DNA of 64,000 nt. Origin: Chitinophagaceae bacterium. GTDB taxonomy: Bacteria > Bacteroidota > Bacteroidia > Chitinophagales > Chitinophagaceae. Shown here piece after piece: positions 7,104 to 15,280 of the stretch. A program made the position numbers and the translations under genes. The stretch's first letter is position 1. The number at the start of each line of letters is the position of its first letter. The notes under the pieces are model-generated. The model was not told where the DNA came from. It ran no database searches and worked only from the letters and a program-made list of their open reading frames with translations. The stretch spans positions 1 through 64,000 of the forward strand of contig JAICXX010000014.1 in the NCBI GenBank assembly GCA_025934485.1, written 5' to 3'.

Positions 7104-8171
7104 TCAGGGGCGGGCGCGGGTGGCGCTGGTATACGAGCGCCATTTTTCGATCACGGAGCGCATGTCTTCCGGCAGCTCGCTTTCGAAAAGCATTTCCTTT
7201 CCCGTCGTGGGGTGTACGAATCCGATGGTTTTAGCGTGCAACGCATGCCGCGGACAGGCTTCGAAGCAGTTGTCCACGAACTGGCGGTATTTGCTGAAGA
7301 CGGTGCCCTTGACAATCTTATCGCCACCGTAGGTCTCGTCGTTGAAGAGGGGGTGCCCGATGTGCTGCATATGCACCCTGATCTGGTGGGTGCGTCCGGT
7401 CTCCAGGATACATTGTACGAGGGTGACATAGCCGAAACGTTCCAGGACTTTATAGTGAGTGATCGCTTCTTTGCCGTGCTCCCCATCCGGGTAGGCGTCG
7501 AATAGTTTCCGGAAGCGCTGATGGCGGCCGACGTGCGCTACGACGGTTCCGGTGTCTTCAACGAGATCGCCCCAGACGAGGGCGATGTATTGCCGTTTTA
7601 CGCTGTGGTCGAAGAATTGTTTGGCCAGGCTGCGAACGGCGGGCTCCGATTTCGCGAGTACCATGAGGCCGGTGGTATTCTTGTCGATGCGGTGCACGAG
7701 TCCCCAGCGGGGCAGGTTTTGCTCGGTGAGGGCTTTGTTCTTTTGCAGCAGGTACCAGGCGACCCCGTTGATCAGCGTGCCGGAGTAATTCCCGCTGGCC
7801 GGATGGACGACCAGACCGGGTGGTTTGTTGATGATCATCACATCGTCATCCTCATACTGGATGTTCAACGGAAGCTCTTCGGGGATGATCTCCTCGCCCG
7901 GCGCTTCTTTGTCCGAATAGAGCACGATCTCGTCCAGGGGTCGGATCCTATAATTGGGGGCTACCGGCTTGTTGTTGACGAGCACCATGCCCGCCTCCAG
8001 CGCCTTCTGGATCTTGTTGCGTGAGGCATGCTCGATCCGCTGGGTTAGGAACTTGTCGATGCGCAGGGGTTCCTGGCCTTTATCCACCTTGAGGTTCAGG
8101 CGTTCGTAGAGTTCCTCCGAACTGTCGGCGGATGAATTTTCGTCCAGCTCTCTGTGTTTGTCAGCATGCAT
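7104..8171 (-). CDS. RluA-family 23S rRNA/tRNA pseudouridine synthase (RluD-like)
   Basis: This 355-residue enzyme isomerises uridine to pseudouridine in structured RNA. An S4 RNA-binding domain occupies about residues 20-85 (LRIDKFLTQRIEHASRNKIQ). The catalytic motif HRIDKNTTGLMVLAKS, with the essential Asp, is near residue 160. Later family motifs include RTHQIRVHMQHIGHPL. The track start at 8180 is a TTG; ATG at 8171 fits the -7 box TACCTTTG six bases upstream. It is the first gene of the set with the MoaD-like and BNR genes and is divergent from lipB across only 34 bases. Length and domains match RluD better than the shorter RluA or RluC types. Confidence 0.93.
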   Translation of the reverse strand: MHADKHRELDENSSADSSEELYERLNLKVDKGQEPLRIDKFLTQRIEHASRNKIQKALEAGMVLVNNKPVAPNYRIRPLDEIVLYSDKEAPGEEIIPEELPLNIQYEDDDVMIINKPPGLVVHPASGNYSGTLINGVAWYLLQKNKALTEQNLPRWGLVHRIDKNTTGLMVLAKSEPAVRSLAKQFFDHSVKRQYIALVWGDLVEDTGTVVAHVGRHQRFRKLFDAYPDGEHGKEAITHYKVLERFGYVTLVQCILETGRTHQIRVHMQHIGHPLFNDETYGGDKIVKGTVFSKYRQFVDNCFEACPRHALHAKTIGFVHPTTGKEMLFESELPEDMRSVIEKWRSYTSATRARP

Positions 8172-8177
8172 AGCGTA

Positions 8178-8185
8178 CAAAGGTA
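8178..8185 (-). promoter_or_regulatory. -7 box for the RluD-like gene
   Basis: On the minus strand the bases read TACCTTTG, six bases before the ATG at 8171. The box faces that of lipB only eight bases away. Confidence 0.5.
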
Positions 8186-8193
8186 CGATTTAG

Positions 8194-8201
8194 TAAATTT
8201 G
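8194..8201 (+). promoter_or_regulatory. -7 box for lipB
   Basis: TAAATTTG matches TAnnTTTG exactly, four bases before the lipB ATG. Any -33 element must lie inside the divergent RluD-like promoter or its coding start. Confidence 0.5.
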
Positions 8202-8205
8202 CGGC

Positions 8206-8907
8206 ATGCAAATCGTGAATTTCAAAGATCTGGGTCGGATGGAATACCAGCGGGCGTGGGATTACCAGGAGGCGTTATTGAAGGAGAATGTTCGGATCAA
8301 GACGGAGGCTGGGGAAGAAACCGACACGACGCATTACCTATTGTTTGTAGAACATCCGCCGGTGTATACCCTGGGGAAGAGCGGGCATATAGAAAATGTG
8401 CTGATCGGCGAAGAGACGATGCGGGAGAAGGGCATCCAATTCTTCCGAAGCAACAGGGGCGGTGATATCACCTATCATGGGCCGGGTCAGTTAGTGGGAT
8501 ATCCGATCCTGGATCTCGAGAAGTTCTATACCGATATCGGAAAATATCTGCGAAACCTGGAGGAAGTGGCGATCCGGGTGTTATCGGATTATGGGATCAC
8601 GGCGGGCAGGAGCCCGGGAGAGACGGGGGTGTGGATAGAGCCCGAAGTGAACGGGAGGGCGCGGAAGATCATGGCGATCGGAGTACGATGCAGCCGGTGG
8701 ATCACGATGCATGGATTTGCCTTGAATGTAAATACGGATCTGAGCTATTTTGGGAATATCGTTCCGTGCGGCATACAGGACAAGCAAGTGACGTCGATCG
8801 AACGGGAACTGGGCCGAGCGGTGTCGATGGAGGAGGTGAAAGAAAAATGGAAGACGCGGTTTGCCGAGGTATTCGGAGTCACGCTCGCGGAAGACCGGCA
8901 GGCATGA
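8206..8907 (+). CDS. lipB: lipoyl(octanoyl) transferase LipB
   Basis: This 233-residue enzyme transfers octanoate from acyl carrier protein to lipoyl domains of 2-oxoacid dehydrogenases and the glycine cleavage H protein. Visible motifs are FVEHPPVYTLG, the signature RGGDITYHGPGQLVGYPILD (about residue 84), ARKIMAIGVR with the catalytic Lys, and IVPCGIQDKQVTS with the catalytic Cys near residue 187. Length is typical. Its stop directly abuts the stop of the convergent secreted-protein gene, leaving no room for a terminator. Confidence 0.96.
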   Translation: MQIVNFKDLGRMEYQRAWDYQEALLKENVRIKTEAGEETDTTHYLLFVEHPPVYTLGKSGHIENVLIGEETMREKGIQFFRSNRGGDITYHGPGQLVGYPILDLEKFYTDIGKYLRNLEEVAIRVLSDYGITAGRSPGETGVWIEPEVNGRARKIMAIGVRCSRWITMHGFALNVNTDLSYFGNIVPCGIQDKQVTSIERELGRAVSMEEVKEKWKTRFAEVFGVTLAEDRQA

Positions 8908-9852
8908 TCAAAACTCTTTTGGTATAAAGAATTTATTTTTCTCTCTTAGCAGATCACCATCGTAGAGCTCGAAACGATACCAGCCGGAGTGCTGGAAGTT
9001 GGTCTTATCGAGGATAAGCGAAGGGTCTTTGATCTCCGACAGCTCGAACAGGAGTTTGCCTGTCTCATCGAAGAATTTTACGGCATAGTGTCTTTTGGAC
9101 GCTTCGGGCAGGGTAATATGAATATTGCCATATTTCCCCGTGTAGACAAAGGGGGAGACCCTGTAGACCTCTTTTGGGACAAAGGGTTTGATGACCAGGG
9201 TGTCCCCGTTGACAAAGATGATCGTGTCTTTGGAGTGGCGGAGGACCGAATCGCGAAAGGCCTGGATAGCCGTGCCGGGCAACTTACCCAGCTGGGTATC
9301 ACCCCTGCGAACGAAGATGGAACTGGCGATCGCGAGCTCTGGTGAGCCATGGATGGTTGATGGCAGTTTCAAACTGTTCCTGGACCTGCTGTCCGCGGGG
9401 GAGAGGAACATGACGCGATTATCCTCCGGTAGGACGATGGTATTATCAGCATGGTCGGTATTGATGCCATGATCGGCATTATCCGCCTTAACCGTTGCGA
9501 CGGTTTCGCCGGTATTTGCGCGAGGACGCTGGGAGCGGGAAAACAGGTATTTGCCGTTATCCAGGACGATGAAAAGCCGGTAATAGAAATTGGGATGCGG
9601 CGCCTTGTTATCCACCGCGCCGTTCTCCGGCAGATGGGGATCCGGGACGGTGATGAGCGTCGTAAAATCCCTGAGGCTGTCCGACGAGCGCTGGATACTG
9701 ATCTGGGAGACAACGGGATAATTGTTGTGCCAGCTGATGAGGATCTTTCCAGGGCCGCGTGCGGTGGCGATGAACCGGGGAAGCGTGTCCTGTGCCCGGA
9801 GGACAACTGTAAGAAAGACGCCGATAAACAGTAATCCTGCGGTCCTATGCAT
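8908..9852 (-). CDS. secreted protein of unknown function with fibronectin III-like N-terminal half
   Basis: This 314-residue protein has a clear signal peptide (MHRTAGLLFIGVFLTVVLRA, cut before QDTL). Residues about 25-110 have the strand pattern of a fibronectin type III domain (ILISWHNNYP, then FYYRLFIVLDNGKYLFS). A short C-terminal beta-rich part ends RFELYDGDLLREKNKFFIPK and could be another sandwich. No catalytic motif is seen. A -7 box TAACTTTG lies five bases before the ATG. It sits alone between lipB and the deaminase gene. It probably acts in the periplasm or at the surface. I cannot name a family. Confidence 0.75.
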   Translation of the reverse strand: MHRTAGLLFIGVFLTVVLRAQDTLPRFIATARGPGKILISWHNNYPVVSQISIQRSSDSLRDFTTLITVPDPHLPENGAVDNKAPHPNFYYRLFIVLDNGKYLFSRSQRPRANTGETVATVKADNADHGINTDHADNTIVLPEDNRVMFLSPADSRSRNSLKLPSTIHGSPELAIASSIFVRRGDTQLGKLPGTAIQAFRDSVLRHSKDTIIFVNGDTLVIKPFVPKEVYRVSPFVYTGKYGNIHITLPEASKRHYAVKFFDETGKLLFELSEIKDPSLILDKTNFQHSGWYRFELYDGDLLREKNKFFIPKEF

Positions 9853-9857
9853 GGCGG

Positions 9858-9865
9858 CAAAGTTA
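9858..9865 (-). promoter_or_regulatory. -7 box of the secreted-protein gene
   Basis: The minus strand reads TAACTTTG, five bases before the ATG at 9852. Confidence 0.5.
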
Positions 9866-9910
9866 CAAATTCCGGGCCTAAAATTGGTTCGCGGGGAGGG
9901 GAGCCGGATG

Positions 9911-10792
9911 CTAAAAAAGTAGTCGGCCCGGGGCGAGCGAGCGGTTGCCCTGGAGACCGCCGCTGTGGATGATCAATAGACGCGAGTGGGCGGGAAAAAA
10001 ATGGCGGCGAAGGCTATCGGTTACGGCATAGAACAATTTCCCGGTGTAGACAATGTCGGTGGGGATGGCGGAGCGGGTATAGAGCTCGTTGATGAAATCG
10101 AGTAATTCCCCGGGATGCCGGGCATAGCCGCCGAAATGATAGCCGGGCAGAAGCCGGGCGCGGCCGGCTTGTTCCGGAGTCAGGATACCAGTGCGGTCGA
10201 TGGCTGAAATCGTCTCCAGACCTTTTAACACGGGTACGCCGATCACCAGGGTTCCCGGATGCGATGCCCGCACCAGACCGAGGAAGGTGGTACCGGTGCC
10301 GACGGCGCATAAAATATGCGTGTAAGATCGGGCATCTATTTTGCTTAGAATTGTTTCGCTGCCGATAATTCCCGGCAAACCGCCGCCGCCTTCGGGGATG
10401 ATATAAGCGCCGGGATAGCGACGGTCTTTTAGATACTGTGTTTTTTGAGCGTATTGTTCCCGGGTGATGAATTCCAACTGCATGCCATAGCCTGCTGCTT
10501 CCTGCAAGGTTGCAGAGAGGGTTGATGACCGTTCGCCGCGGATGATGCCGATGGACGGGAGACCGGCTTGCTGCGCAGCGAAGGCGGTTGCGACGAGGTG
10601 GTTCGACCAGGCGCCGCCGAAGGTGAGGAGGCGTGAGTGGCCGGCCAGTTCGAGATGCCGGTGGAGTTTGAACCATTTGTTCCCCGAGAGCACAGGGTGC
10701 AGCAGATCCAGGCGCAGCACGTCGGCTTCGATGTGTTGTGCGGTCAGTTCCGGCAGGTTTAGCGGATCGCTTTGGAGTGCTGGAGGTTTCAA
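9911..10792 (-). CDS. PLP-dependent ACC deaminase / D-cysteine desulfhydrase family protein
   Basis: This 293-residue fold-type II PLP enzyme carries the lysine motif LSGNKWFKLHRHL (about residue 36) and the substrate-gripping FGGAWSNHLVATA (about 58). A Gly-rich cofactor-phosphate loop AVGTGTTFLGLV lies near residue 163. Members open 1-aminocyclopropane-1-carboxylate or remove sulfide from D-cysteine; sequence alone does not decide which. It has no ATG near its start: the codon is TTG at 10792 (TTGAAACCTCC), so the start is less certain. It is divergent from the nucleotidyltransferase gene, with 42 bases between the starts. Confidence 0.86.
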   Translation of the reverse strand: MKPPALQSDPLNLPELTAQHIEADVLRLDLLHPVLSGNKWFKLHRHLELAGHSRLLTFGGAWSNHLVATAFAAQQAGLPSIGIIRGERSSTLSATLQEAAGYGMQLEFITREQYAQKTQYLKDRRYPGAYIIPEGGGGLPGIIGSETILSKIDARSYTHILCAVGTGTTFLGLVRASHPGTLVIGVPVLKGLETISAIDRTGILTPEQAGRARLLPGYHFGGYARHPGELLDFINELYTRSAIPTDIVYTGKLFYAVTDSLRRHFFPAHSRLLIIHSGGLQGNRSLAPGRLLF

Positions 10793-10834
10793 CGTAATGC
10801 TTTATTTTCGTGTCCTAAATTTAAAATTGTCATA

Positions 10835-11734
10835 ATGCAACCAACCCTTTTGATCTTAGCTGCCGGCATGGCCTCCCGTTATGGAAGTATGAAACAGATA
10901 CAAGGATTCGGACCCGGTGGTGAAACGATAATGGATTATTCCATCTACGATGCCATCCGGGCGGGATTTACAAAGGTAGTGTTCATTATCCGGAAAGATT
11001 TTGCCGATGATTTCAAGGCGCTCATGGAACCCAAGCTAAAGGGGAAGGTTGCCATCGACTATGTTTACCAGGATCTGCACAGTTTCACCGGTGCTTACCC
11101 TGTGCCTGCGGACCGGACCAAGCCCTGGGGTACGGCGCATGCCGTTCTCTGTGCGAGGGATGCGATCAAGGAGCCCTTTGCGGTGATCAACGCGGATGAT
11201 TTCTATGGCCGGGATGCGTTCGAGAAGGCCTACAAGTTCCTTACAAAGGAAGTGGACCCGAAGACGCAAAGTATCATCGGGTACGAACTGGCCAAGACCC
11301 TGAGCGACAATGGAACGGTAAGCCGCGGCGTCTGCCAGGTAGATGCATCGGGCAACCTGGTCTCTATTGCTGAGCGGACCAAGATCTACCAGGATGGGGA
11401 CAAGATCACGTATGAGGAAGGGGATAAAAAATTCACGGTGCCTTTCGATTCGCAGGTTTCGATGAATTTCTGGGGTTTTGACGCCAGCATCTTTCCATAT
11501 CTCGAGAAATTGTTTGGAGAGTTCCTGAAGGAGCAGGGTACGAATCCCAAGGCCGAGTTCTTTATACCGATCATCGGCGATAAGTATATCAAAGAAGGGA
11601 AGGGGGTGATCAAGGTGATCCCGACGTCGGCAAAATGGTTTGGCGTGACTTACAAAGAAGATGCACCGGGGGTGCAGGAGAGCTTGAACGCGTTGATCAA
11701 GAAGGGAGAATATCCGAATAATCTCTGGAAATAA
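10835..11734 (+). CDS. NTP-dependent sugar-phosphate nucleotidyltransferase
   Basis: This 299-residue protein starts with LLILAAGMASRYGSMKQIQ, the nucleotide-binding signature of GT-A-fold nucleotidyltransferases. DRTKPWGTAHAVLCA and VINADDFYG (metal-binding Asp pair) follow. The upper track start at 10772 is replaced by ATG 10835, which begins right at the first strand. Members activate a sugar 1-phosphate to an NDP-sugar for surface polysaccharides; substrate is not assignable here. The gene is followed by a strong terminator, so it is probably transcribed alone. Confidence 0.88.
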   Translation: MQPTLLILAAGMASRYGSMKQIQGFGPGGETIMDYSIYDAIRAGFTKVVFIIRKDFADDFKALMEPKLKGKVAIDYVYQDLHSFTGAYPVPADRTKPWGTAHAVLCARDAIKEPFAVINADDFYGRDAFEKAYKFLTKEVDPKTQSIIGYELAKTLSDNGTVSRGVCQVDASGNLVSIAERTKIYQDGDKITYEEGDKKFTVPFDSQVSMNFWGFDASIFPYLEKLFGEFLKEQGTNPKAEFFIPIIGDKYIKEGKGVIKVIPTSAKWFGVTYKEDAPGVQESLNALIKKGEYPNNLWK

Positions 11735-11740
11735 GCAGTA

Positions 11741-11766
11741 AAAAGGCCCGCCTCGGCGGGCCTTTT
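11741..11766. terminator. bidirectional intrinsic terminator
   Basis: A perfect 12-base inverted repeat AAAAGGCCCGCC-TC-GGCGGGCCTTTT carries an A-tract on one side and a T-tract on the other. It lies between the convergent nucleotidyltransferase and protease genes and can serve both. Confidence 0.9.
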
Positions 11767-11769
11767 CAA

Positions 11770-12867
11770 TTAGTTACTTTTCACGATGAAGATATAATCT
11801 TCGAGGCGTTTGAGCTGTGTTTTCCGCTCCATGCCTTTGATAAAGCTGTTGGTAGGGATCTTGAGGTGACTCAGCGTGCTGTCCGTGGTCTGCAGGGTGC
11901 TATCGGCGCGCATGGCGTCGAGAGCCTGGAAAATATTCCTGGAACGAACCGCGAAGACCATACCCTGAGCATTTTGCTGGGTAGAGCTTACCATGCCGAC
12001 GACTTCGCCATCGTTGTTGAGTACCGGGGTACCGCTGTTGCCGGGATTGGCGGCAATGGTCAGCTGGAAGTTCGTGGTGTCACCCTGGTAGCCGGTGTTG
12101 GCGCTCATATAACCTTTTCCATAAACGATCTCGGGGCGGGGGTAACCCAGGGTGAAGACGTCTTCACCCATATCGGCGCCCGTCTTGCTGATGCCGTAGG
12201 GCAGGGAAGCGAAGGCGTGATAGGTCGTGTCCTCGATCTTGAGGAGCGCGAGGTCGGCCTGATGGTCCACCTGGATGATCCTGGCGTGGTATTCTCCGAG
12301 GGTATTCTGTACTTCGACCTGGGTGGCATTTTTGAAGATATGGGCAGCCGTGATCAGGTAGCCTTTGCCATCTATGAGGAAGCCAGTACCGCCGCGGCTA
12401 AAGGAAGGAGCCGGCGTTTCGGTTGAGTTCACCTTGTTGTCGAGCTTGTTCAGCTTATACCCCTGGGCCGCGATCTGTCCGCTGAGGTATTCGAGCTGTG
12501 AAGGTTTTACCTTGGGGGAAAGCAGGGAAACGAGGCCGCTGATCACGAGGGCAGTGATGCCGGCGATGGAGGCGGCGACGAAGACCGTGCGTTTGTATTT
12601 CTTCCAGAGGGTCACGACGATAGCGGGCCGTTGTTCGGCGGCGCCGCCTTCCCGGACGAACTGGTTATGAATTTCTTTCAGCTGGTTTTTGAACCGGCTG
12701 GTAACACCGTATTGGGTGAATTTATCCAGGAATAAGGAATGTTCGACGACGAGCTGGTCCACCTCCGGATTGGTATTACGGAGATGTTCGAACAATGCTT
12801 TTTCTTCGGGGGGCATTTCCCCGCGGATATAGCGTTCGACAGCGTCTAACAGGGTGGTGTCTTGCAT
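11770..12867 (-). CDS. membrane-anchored trypsin-like serine protease with anti-sigma-like N terminus
   Basis: This 365-residue protein is read from ATG 12867; an in-frame GTG at 12876 is an alternative. The N-terminal ~100 residues are cytoplasmic (LLDAVERYIRGEMPPEEKAL), resembling the helical start of anti-sigma factors. One membrane segment follows (VFVAASIAGITALVISGLVS). The periplasmic part is an S1C/HtrA-type protease with His in LITAAHIF, Asp in DHQADLALLKI and Ser in AANPGNSGTPVLN. No PDZ domain is seen. The sigma factor gene lies 34 bases upstream on the same strand. It may sense envelope stress and release its sigma partner; this is inference. Confidence 0.85.
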   Translation of the reverse strand: MQDTTLLDAVERYIRGEMPPEEKALFEHLRNTNPEVDQLVVEHSLFLDKFTQYGVTSRFKNQLKEIHNQFVREGGAAEQRPAIVVTLWKKYKRTVFVAASIAGITALVISGLVSLLSPKVKPSQLEYLSGQIAAQGYKLNKLDNKVNSTETPAPSFSRGGTGFLIDGKGYLITAAHIFKNATQVEVQNTLGEYHARIIQVDHQADLALLKIEDTTYHAFASLPYGISKTGADMGEDVFTLGYPRPEIVYGKGYMSANTGYQGDTTNFQLTIAANPGNSGTPVLNNDGEVVGMVSSTQQNAQGMVFAVRSRNIFQALDAMRADSTLQTTDSTLSHLKIPTNSFIKGMERKTQLKRLEDYIFIVKSN

Positions 12868-12901
12868 CGGGGCCACTTATTTTTTTAACTGACAGAATTA
12901 T

Positions 12902-13459
12902 TTATTTCAACTGATTGAATATCTTTTTCAACCGCATCAGGCATTTGTACTTCTGGTTCTTTGCGTTGTCTGCATTCGTGTAGCCGAAATCGCCTGCAAT
13001 TTCGACCATGCTCCTTTTTTCAAGGTAATAGGCTTCCAACAGACTTTTGCAGGGTTCGCCGAGGCTGTTCATGGATTGCTCCATCAGGAGGAAATCCTTG
13101 TTTCGCTGCTCGTGCGCTTCCAGCTCTTCTTCAACGGGTACGGTTTGTTCGAGGTTTTCTACCTCGGGCGAGACCTTGCGGTGCATTTGGTTCAGTCGTT
13201 TGAGCCAAAGCCGGCGGCAGACGGAATACAGATAGGTCTTTAGCTGGCTATTGAGCTCAAAAGAGCCTGAAGTTACCTTTTCGTACAGCACGATCATGGC
13301 TTCCTGGAAGATGTCGCGGGCATCGTCGGGGTATCCACTGTTGCTGAGTATCAGGGACTGCACCATGTTGTAGTGTTGCCGGTAGATCGTCTCGATGGCC
13401 TTTCGATCGTTTTGAGCCAGTCCTTCGAGTAATTTTTGGTCGTTGATCTCTGTCCTCAC
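12902..13459 (-). CDS. ECF-type RNA polymerase sigma factor
   Basis: This 185-residue protein has region 2 (GYPDDARDIFQEAMIVLYEK) and region 4 (LLEAYYLEKRSMVEIAGDFG), separated by an acidic linker. This is the two-domain layout of extracytoplasmic function sigma factors. The start is GTG at 13459 (GTGAGGACAG). It directs RNA polymerase to a small regulon, usually under an anti-sigma factor. Here the next gene encodes a membrane protease with an anti-sigma-like cytoplasmic part, which is the likely regulator. There is no TonB receptor or FecR-type gene adjacent, unlike many Bacteroidota ECF systems. Confidence 0.92.
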   Translation of the reverse strand: MRTEINDQKLLEGLAQNDRKAIETIYRQHYNMVQSLILSNSGYPDDARDIFQEAMIVLYEKVTSGSFELNSQLKTYLYSVCRRLWLKRLNQMHRKVSPEVENLEQTVPVEEELEAHEQRNKDFLLMEQSMNSLGEPCKSLLEAYYLEKRSMVEIAGDFGYTNADNAKNQKYKCLMRLKKIFNQLK

Positions 13460-13674
13460 GCGTTGTACTATGCTTTAATACCCAAATTAAACATTCGTAA
13501 CCCAAACTACCCGTGATAATTCAAAAAAAAGCATGCGGCCCCTTATTGTTAACCCAATATGTATTATGATTAGGAATATATAAAAAAGGCTGATCCGGGC
13601 GGGTTACTTTTCTTTCAAGCGGGTATTAATCCCACGAAACCATTCAATTAACGTTAATTTAAAACAATCTCACA

Positions 13675-13878
13675 ATGAAAAAATTCTTGTTTGTAGCCGC
13701 TATCGCCGCTTTCGCCGCATGTAACAACAGCTCCAGCACCGAAGCTAAGGCTGATTCCTCCAAGATGGCTGTTGACAGCTCCAAGATGTCTGCTGATTCC
13801 AGCAAGATGTCCGCTGACAGCTCGAAGATGGCTGCTGATACCAGCAAAATGGCTGCTGACACTTCCAAGAAGAAATAA
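13675..13878 (+). CDS. small heptad-repeat lipoprotein
   Basis: This 67-residue protein has a signal peptide and lipobox (MKKFLFVAAIAAFAAC), so the mature protein starts at Cys16 and is lipid-anchored. The mature part consists of six imperfect seven-residue repeats with core DSSKMAA or DTSKMAA, ending in SKKK. With Met/Ala at regular positions it could form a long helix or coiled coil, like the Braun lipoprotein with its C-terminal Lys, but it is shorter on hydrophobic residues. It is divergent from the sigma factor gene over 215 bases and is followed by a strong terminator. Function unknown. Confidence 0.8.
   Translation: MKKFLFVAAIAAFAACNNSSSTEAKADSSKMAVDSSKMSADSSKMSADSSKMAADTSKMAADTSKKK
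13681..13878 (+). repeat. 21-base tandem repeats inside the small lipoprotein gene
   Basis: Units of 21 bases around GCTGATTCCAGCAAGATG are repeated about six times with codon drift (from about 13750), encoding DSSKMSA-like heptads. Copy number could vary between strains by slippage or recombination. Confidence 0.6.
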
Positions 13879-13901
13879 GTCTTTATAGGCAAGCAATCGT
13901 T

Positions 13902-13938
13902 AGAGGCCGTCCCCGAGAGGGGACGGCCTCTGATTTTT
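13902..13938 (+). terminator. intrinsic terminator after the small lipoprotein gene
   Basis: Perfect 13-base stem AGAGGCCGTCCCC-GAGA-GGGGACGGCCTCT followed by GATTTTTT. This is a textbook rho-independent terminator. Confidence 0.9.
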
Positions 13939-13990
13939 TGGGCCGGCTTCCTATGGGAGAAAGTAGTCGCCTGCCCAAAAATCTAATGAT

Positions 13991-14028
13991 GGCCCTTCGG
14001 GCAGCGGACCTGTGGTCCGCTTTGGGCC
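13991..14028. terminator. hairpin downstream of the MFS gene, possible terminator or repeat
   Basis: AGCGGACC-TGT-GGTCCGCT (14003-14021) is nested in GGCCC...GGGCC (13991-14028). On the minus strand the hairpin is followed, after about ten bases, by a short T-run (AGATTTTT), so it may terminate the MFS transcript. It also resembles the GC-rich hairpins at 4143-4180 and 16041-16059. Confidence 0.45.
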
Positions 14029-14039
14029 GTAGCCGGTTG

Positions 14040-15266
14040 CTATCGTTTTTTCTCCGGGTTGGGGAGGAAGGCGGTGAGCATACCCAGGAGGGGGAGGAAG
14101 GCGCAGAGGTGAAAGACGTGGCGGATGCTGGTTTGGTCGGCGAGCCGGCCGAGGACGGCGGCGCCGATGCCGCCCATGCCGAAGGCGAGGCCGAAGAAGA
14201 GGCCGCCGATAAGCCCCACCTTACCCGGCACCAGTTCCTGGGCGTAGACGAGGATGGCGGAGAAGGCCGAAGCCAGGATGACGCCGATGACTGCGGAGAG
14301 AACGCCGGTCCAGAAGAGGTTGGCATAGGGCAGCATGAGGGTGAAGGGGGCGACGCCGAGGATGGAGAACCAGATGACGTATTTGCGGCCGACGCGGTCG
14401 CCGATGGGGCCGCCGATCATGGTGCCGGCGGCAACGGCGAAGAGAAAGAGGAAGAGCATCATCTGGGACGTCTGTACCGAGACGTGAAATTTATCCAGCA
14501 GGTAAAAGGTATAATAGCTGCTCATGCTGGCCATATAAAAGTATTTGGAGAAGATGAGCACGAGGAGGATGAGCAGGGCGGTAGCCACGCGGAGCTTTGA
14601 GAATGGCAGGGGTTCGGCCGGGGCTGCGGTGCGTTTTTTACGGTTGCCGAGATTGCGGCTATACCAGCCGGCGGTGCGCAGGAGGATGCCGATGGCAAGG
14701 AGCGCGAAAAGTCCGAACCAGATGATATTGGACTGGCCATAGGGTGCCACGATCTGCGCGGCGAGAAGGGGGCCCAGGGAAGCCCCGGCATTGCCGCCGA
14801 GCTGAAAGATGGATTGGGCCAGACCGCGTTTGCCGCCGGAGGCGAGATAGGCCAACCGGCTGGCTTCGGGATGAAAGATCGAAGAGCCGACGCCGACGAG
14901 GGCGACCGATAGGAGCACCATGGAAAAGCTCGAGGCGCGGGACAGCAGCACGAGACCCACGAGTGTGAAGCACATGCCGGCGGCGAGCGAATAGGGTTGC
15001 GGTCTTTTATCGGTGTAGAGTCCCACGAAGGGTTGCAGCAGCGAAGCGGTGAGCTGAAAGGCAAAGGTGACGAGGCCGAGCTGGCCGAAGTCGAGGTGGA
15101 GGGATTTCTTTAATAAGGGATAGGTGGAGGGAATAAGGGATTGCATCGTGTCATTCAGCATATGGGAGATGCTGATGGCCAAAAGGATGGAGAACACGGT
15201 TTTTTGGACCGTTTGGTCTGCGGCTGCCGTGGCGGCGTTTGTCGGTGGGGCGGTAGTCGAGCTCAT
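14040..15266 (-). CDS. MFS transporter, fosmidomycin-resistance (Fsr) type
   Basis: This 408-residue protein has about twelve membrane segments. The N-terminal motif SISHMLNDTMQSLIPSTYPL is characteristic of Fsr-like exporters. The loop 2-3 motif appears as GLYTDKRPQP and the loop 8-9 motif as GPIGDRVGRKYVIW. It likely exports a small molecule by proton antiport across the inner membrane. It follows a GntR/FadR regulator gene by 14 bases on the same strand and is probably controlled by it. The substrate cannot be predicted from sequence. Confidence 0.9.
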   Translation of the reverse strand: MSSTTAPPTNAATAAADQTVQKTVFSILLAISISHMLNDTMQSLIPSTYPLLKKSLHLDFGQLGLVTFAFQLTASLLQPFVGLYTDKRPQPYSLAAGMCFTLVGLVLLSRASSFSMVLLSVALVGVGSSIFHPEASRLAYLASGGKRGLAQSIFQLGGNAGASLGPLLAAQIVAPYGQSNIIWFGLFALLAIGILLRTAGWYSRNLGNRKKRTAAPAEPLPFSKLRVATALLILLVLIFSKYFYMASMSSYYTFYLLDKFHVSVQTSQMMLFLFLFAVAAGTMIGGPIGDRVGRKYVIWFSILGVAPFTLMLPYANLFWTGVLSAVIGVILASAFSAILVYAQELVPGKVGLIGGLFFGLAFGMGGIGAAVLGRLADQTSIRHVFHLCAFLPLLGMLTAFLPNPEKKR

Positions 15267-15280
15267 GATGGTCGGGATAT

